Shown: positions 61,414 to 64,000 of the stretch, in pieces
Position numbering within the stretch: position 1 is the stretch's first letter
Layout: each line of letters begins with the position of its first letter
Source: Anaerorhabdus sp964386325
Lineage (GTDB): Bacteria; Bacillota_I; Bacilli_A; Erysipelotrichales; Erysipelotrichaceae
Reading direction: 5' to 3'
Length of the DNA stretch: 64,000 nt
Assembly: GCA_964386325.1 (NCBI GenBank)
Contig: CAYLQY010000015.1
Location: forward strand, 17,315-81,314
Program-made: the position numbers and the translations under genes
The notes under the pieces: model-generated
What the model was told of the DNA's origin: nothing
Seen by the model: the letters and a program-made list of their open reading frames with translations, nothing else
The model's database searches: none

Positions 61414-63489
61414 TAATTCATAGTTAAGGATATAATCACTTATTTCCTGCGCATTTTTTGCATTATCTAATCTTTCATAAAATTCTTTTTCATTAAACAA
61501 CGCAACTAATTCACTTAATGCATTGAGATGTGTTTCATTATCTAAAGCCGTTAAGAAGAAAATATATTTGACTGGGTCTAAATCTTTAGTACCAAAATAT
61601 ATTGGTTTTTTAAGCGTTGTAATTCCAAGACCAATTTTAAGTGCACCATATTCTGTCTTCACATGAGGAAGAGCAATATTTGTTGTTATTACATAGAAAG
61701 GTCCATTTATTTTTGTTGTTGAAATTACTTCTTGAATATAGCCTTCCGTTGCATAATTGTACTCCACAAGTTTCTTCCCACTTAAGCTTATTGCTTGTTC
61801 CCAATCTGTCGCATCTAATTGTATGTTCATTAAATTTGGATCTGCCATTTCAGAGAGTTTTAAACTTTCTTTCTTTTCTTCATAATAATCACTCATCGAA
61901 AAATAAGTAATTAAATCATTGGCTAAACCTGTTTCATTTTCAACAGTTCCATATTTTTTGACAAGACTTATTATTTGTTCAATATTAGGAATATTACTAA
62001 ATGTATTTTTAAGTTTCATACAAACTTCACGAACAACTTGATAACGTTCTTGCATATTCATAACTGGGCGAACATAAATGATTGGCTTACCATTTAATGC
62101 ATCTTCATCAATAAATGTTGTAGAGAAAACAATATCATACTCTTCTTCAACATTTTTTAAATTATTACTTTCTAATGGTTTTAGAAAATGTATTTCAGGT
62201 AATAACGAAGTTAGTTCAGAATATAGAATCGCTGAACTTCCCAAACCATTACTACAAATAATTAAACCAACTTTCTGATTTCCTATTTTCACCATTGCAC
62301 GATTAGCATAGATAGCTCCAAAATGCATTGTCAAATAGGCAACTTCATCTTCAGGAATTGGATGTCCAAATAAAGCTTCTAATGGTTTAACTGTCTCTAA
62401 TACCAATGTATATAACTTAAAATGTTCTTGTTTAACTTTTTCTTTTAGTGGATTCACAATTGGAAGATGATATAACAAACGATAATAAGTCGGTCTTAAA
62501 TGACAATATAATTTTCTAAAAATATCTTCACTATTTTTGTATTGAACTCCACTTAAAATTTCAAAACGATACATCAGTCTTTCTACAATATTCGCAATTG
62601 TTAAGCAATCTGTAGTATCTTCTTCTGGATTGCCTACTGAGAGACCAAGTATCCAAGCTGTTAAATATAATATTTCACTTTGTGCAATGCAATCACTTTG
62701 TTTATAATTCAAAATTAAGTCGCACACGAAAGCATATTCCTTTGTTGTTTTCATTAAATCAATTGTTGAATGATCAATATCACTTTTAAAAATATCGCTA
62801 TTTCTACAATTCACAATTCTAGCTTTTAAGAAAATAAAGATATAAATGAATTCTCCTAAACGGTCTTCCACAAACTCCATGCCATGTTTATTTGACAACT
62901 CATCAATAACTAATTTGGAATACTGAAAAATATCTAAATGATTTTCTTCGATGAACAAATCAAAAAATTTACCATTGTTTTCTTTTGAAAACGTCTCAAT
63001 GACTTCAATCATCATGAACCTTCTCAAGTCTAATTCTTTCCCATAGATAAAGTATCCACGGTTACGATCATATCGTACTTCAATACTATATTCTTTACAC
63101 ATTAATTCTAATTCTTTTAACTCATTTAAAACTGTTGATTTCGATACTTTTAAACTATCTATAAAATGATTAAGTGAAAGATATGGAAGTTCTATAAACA
63201 TTAAAAGATACATTGTAAGTTGTCGCTCTCTTGAAGATAGGAAATAATCTTTTTCTGTATTATCCAGAATAAGTGCGTTTAACTTGTTACGTATCTCTTG
63301 AGTAATTGTAATCGCAGATTGAAGCACTTCAATTTTTTCTATCTTAGCACTCATAAGTTCTTGATTGATTTTATCTAGTCGATATAAAACTTGTCTTCTT
63401 GTGCATGAAGTTTGTTGTTCAATCTCTTTTAAAGTTAGATAAGTATTCTTGCAGAGTAAATTCATCAATGCATATAGCTTATTATCCAT
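61396..63489 (-). CDS. PRD-containing BglG/MtlR-type transcriptional regulator with EIIB- and EIIA-like domains
   Basis: 697 aa from the ATG at 63489, 7 nt after GGAG. Two N-terminal HTH domains (TSCTRRQVLYRLDKINQEL; LKVSKSTVLNELKELE) are followed by PRD modules (about 180-410) with YLTMHFGAIY, an EIIB-like domain VGLIICSNGLGSSAIL (Cys near 424), and a C-terminal EIIA-like domain with IALPHVKTEYGAL (His near 620). It likely activates the downstream PTS/aldolase operon when the substrate is present. It has its own promoter and terminator. Confidence 0.9.
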   Translation of the reverse strand: MDNKLYALMNLLCKNTYLTLKEIEQQTSCTRRQVLYRLDKINQELMSAKIEKIEVLQSAITITQEIRNKLNALILDNTEKDYFLSSRERQLTMYLLMFIELPYLSLNHFIDSLKVSKSTVLNELKELELMCKEYSIEVRYDRNRGYFIYGKELDLRRFMMIEVIETFSKENNGKFFDLFIEENHLDIFQYSKLVIDELSNKHGMEFVEDRLGEFIYIFIFLKARIVNCRNSDIFKSDIDHSTIDLMKTTKEYAFVCDLILNYKQSDCIAQSEILYLTAWILGLSVGNPEEDTTDCLTIANIVERLMYRFEILSGVQYKNSEDIFRKLYCHLRPTYYRLLYHLPIVNPLKEKVKQEHFKLYTLVLETVKPLEALFGHPIPEDEVAYLTMHFGAIYANRAMVKIGNQKVGLIICSNGLGSSAILYSELTSLLPEIHFLKPLESNNLKNVEEEYDIVFSTTFIDEDALNGKPIIYVRPVMNMQERYQVVREVCMKLKNTFSNIPNIEQIISLVKKYGTVENETGLANDLITYFSMSDYYEEKKESLKLSEMADPNLMNIQLDATDWEQAISLSGKKLVEYNYATEGYIQEVISTTKINGPFYVITTNIALPHVKTEYGALKIGLGITTLKKPIYFGTKDLDPVKYIFFLTALDNETHLNALSELVALFNEKEFYERLDNAKNAQEISDYILNYELNKLSK

Positions 63490-63520
63490 GATATTTCTCC
63501 CTTTATTCTTATTCAAGTTT

Positions 63521-63548
63521 ATCATAACTTTTTGAAGTTAAAAGACAA
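63521..63548 (-). promoter_or_regulatory. Promoter of the PRD regulator gene
   Basis: Minus-strand -35 TTGTCT at 63543-63548, 16-bp spacer, -10 TATGAT at 63521-63526. The spacer contains AACTT-CAAA-AAGTT. Confidence 0.6.
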
Positions 63549-63700
63549 GTTTTATTTTTGTTCACCATACACACAATGTTTACACTCATAGAAAATATCT
63601 ATTATTTCACACTTATTATTTATAAGATTTTCTTTCTTCTTTATTATCACCTTATTAGGAAAACAGAAATCATTGTCTATAAATACGTAGGAGGTGCCCT

Positions 63701-63820
63701 ATGACACTTCTTAATAGGAACGCTATCGGCTGGCTTGTGATGAAAGACATAAAAAAGATGAACTACTTAATTTTAGTTCTAATCCTACTTTATTTACTAA
63801 AGAACCAAGATAAGGATTAG
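63701..63820 (+). CDS. 39-aa putative single-pass membrane peptide
   Basis: ATG at 63701 follows GTAGGAGGTGCCCT, a near-perfect SD at good spacing. Reads MTLLNRNAIGWLVMKDIKKM, then a hydrophobic stretch of about 13 residues (NYLILVLILLYLL), ending KNQDKD. It has its own intrinsic terminator 30 bp downstream. I do not recognise a family. Short, hydrophobic with a charged tail, and well translated, it could be a small membrane regulator or a type I toxin; no antisense RNA could be proven. Confidence 0.68.
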   Translation: MTLLNRNAIGWLVMKDIKKMNYLILVLILLYLLKNQDKD

Positions 63821-63849
63821 GTAGTTACATTCCAGTATATAGCGAAAAG

Positions 63850-63883
63850 AAAGAGAGGATCACACTCCTCTCTTTTCCTTTTT
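63850..63883 (+). terminator. Terminator after the 39-aa peptide gene
   Basis: Perfect 10-bp stem AAAGAGAGGA/TCCTCTCTTT with a 6-nt loop, then TTCCTTTTT; the reverse strand also has a T-rich tail. Confidence 0.88.
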
Positions 63884-63969
63884 GAACTACTTATCTTAGT
63901 ACATTTACTATATCATCATTCAGTTCTAATTTAAACTCACTAACCATCACTTTTATACCATCTCAACAT

Positions 63970-63999
63970 AAAGAAAAAGAGATTGCTCTCCTTCTCTTT
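63970..63999 (-). terminator. Probable terminator of a minus-strand gene beyond the right edge
   Basis: 7-bp stem AAAGAGA/TCTCTTT with a 10-nt loop, then TTTCTTTATG on the minus strand. The stretch 63884-63969 holds no gene that I can see. Confidence 0.6.
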
Positions 64000-64000
64000 G

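Noticed and set aside
63884..63969. A gene at the right window edge
   Set aside because: Only a probable minus-strand terminator is visible; any gene would start outside the window.

Overview
This is an AT-rich window from a low-GC Gram-positive bacterium (Bacillota). The gene set suggests a gut or mucosal, Erysipelotrichia-like lineage: many PTS systems and PRD regulators, Pro/Thr-rich membrane-tethered surface proteins, FeoAB, and a lipid-anchored flavin reductase. That placement is inferred from content and style, not from a search. No rRNA, tRNA, IS element, phage gene or CRISPR array was seen.

Layout. 1-2064 (minus): start of the S10 ribosomal operon (rpsJ-rplC-rplD-rplW, the last cut by the window edge) with a clear promoter and a structured leader. 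2225-15519 (minus): a DUF1848 protein, a 2241-aa surface protein, a tandem HD/HD-GYP c-di-GMP phosphodiesterase and a von Willebrand A surface protein with recent internal duplications. 15639-22423 (minus): a LacI-controlled sugar ABC operon (binding protein, ATPase, permease, Gfo/Idh/MocA dehydrogenase, TIM-barrel isomerase). 22742-25933: alpha/beta hydrolase, HAD phosphatase, and a MarR-MATE pair with a palindromic operator. 26087-30485 (minus): the str operon (rpsL-rpsG-fusA-tuf), here about 24 kb away from the S10 operon.

30721-35640 (minus): a 1591-aa beta-helix/GLUG lipoprotein preceded by a class I c-di-GMP riboswitch with a terminator platform. 35710-37986: feoAB with an iron-box-like site. 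38034-39019: LytTR regulator plus DUF3021 membrane partner. 39020-40843: ABC-F protein behind a 40-aa leader peptide and an attenuator terminator. 40923-42713: DUF975 protein, a pyrophosphatase-like protein, a 30-aa membrane peptide and a TetR regulator. 42789-46854 (plus): a heterodimeric ABC exporter whose promoter carries the likely TetR operator.

46919-51318 (minus): fructose-family PTS operon with its PRD regulator and a KDPG-type aldolase. 51566-52729 (plus): chromate transporter family protein. 52756-55230 (minus): two flavin-associated lipoproteins, one an extracellular FAD/FMN reductase, divergent from an AraC regulator. 56272-61281 (minus): ascorbate-family PTS with an SIS isomerase and three different aldolase-family enzymes, followed upstream by its PRD regulator. 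63701-63820 (plus): an unrecognised 39-aa membrane peptide.

Two regulatory RNAs stand out: the c-di-GMP riboswitch on the large lipoprotein, with a c-di-GMP phosphodiesterase in the same window, and the leader-peptide attenuator on the ABC-F gene. Transcription units are compact; many stop codons lie inside the stems of the intrinsic terminators that end them.
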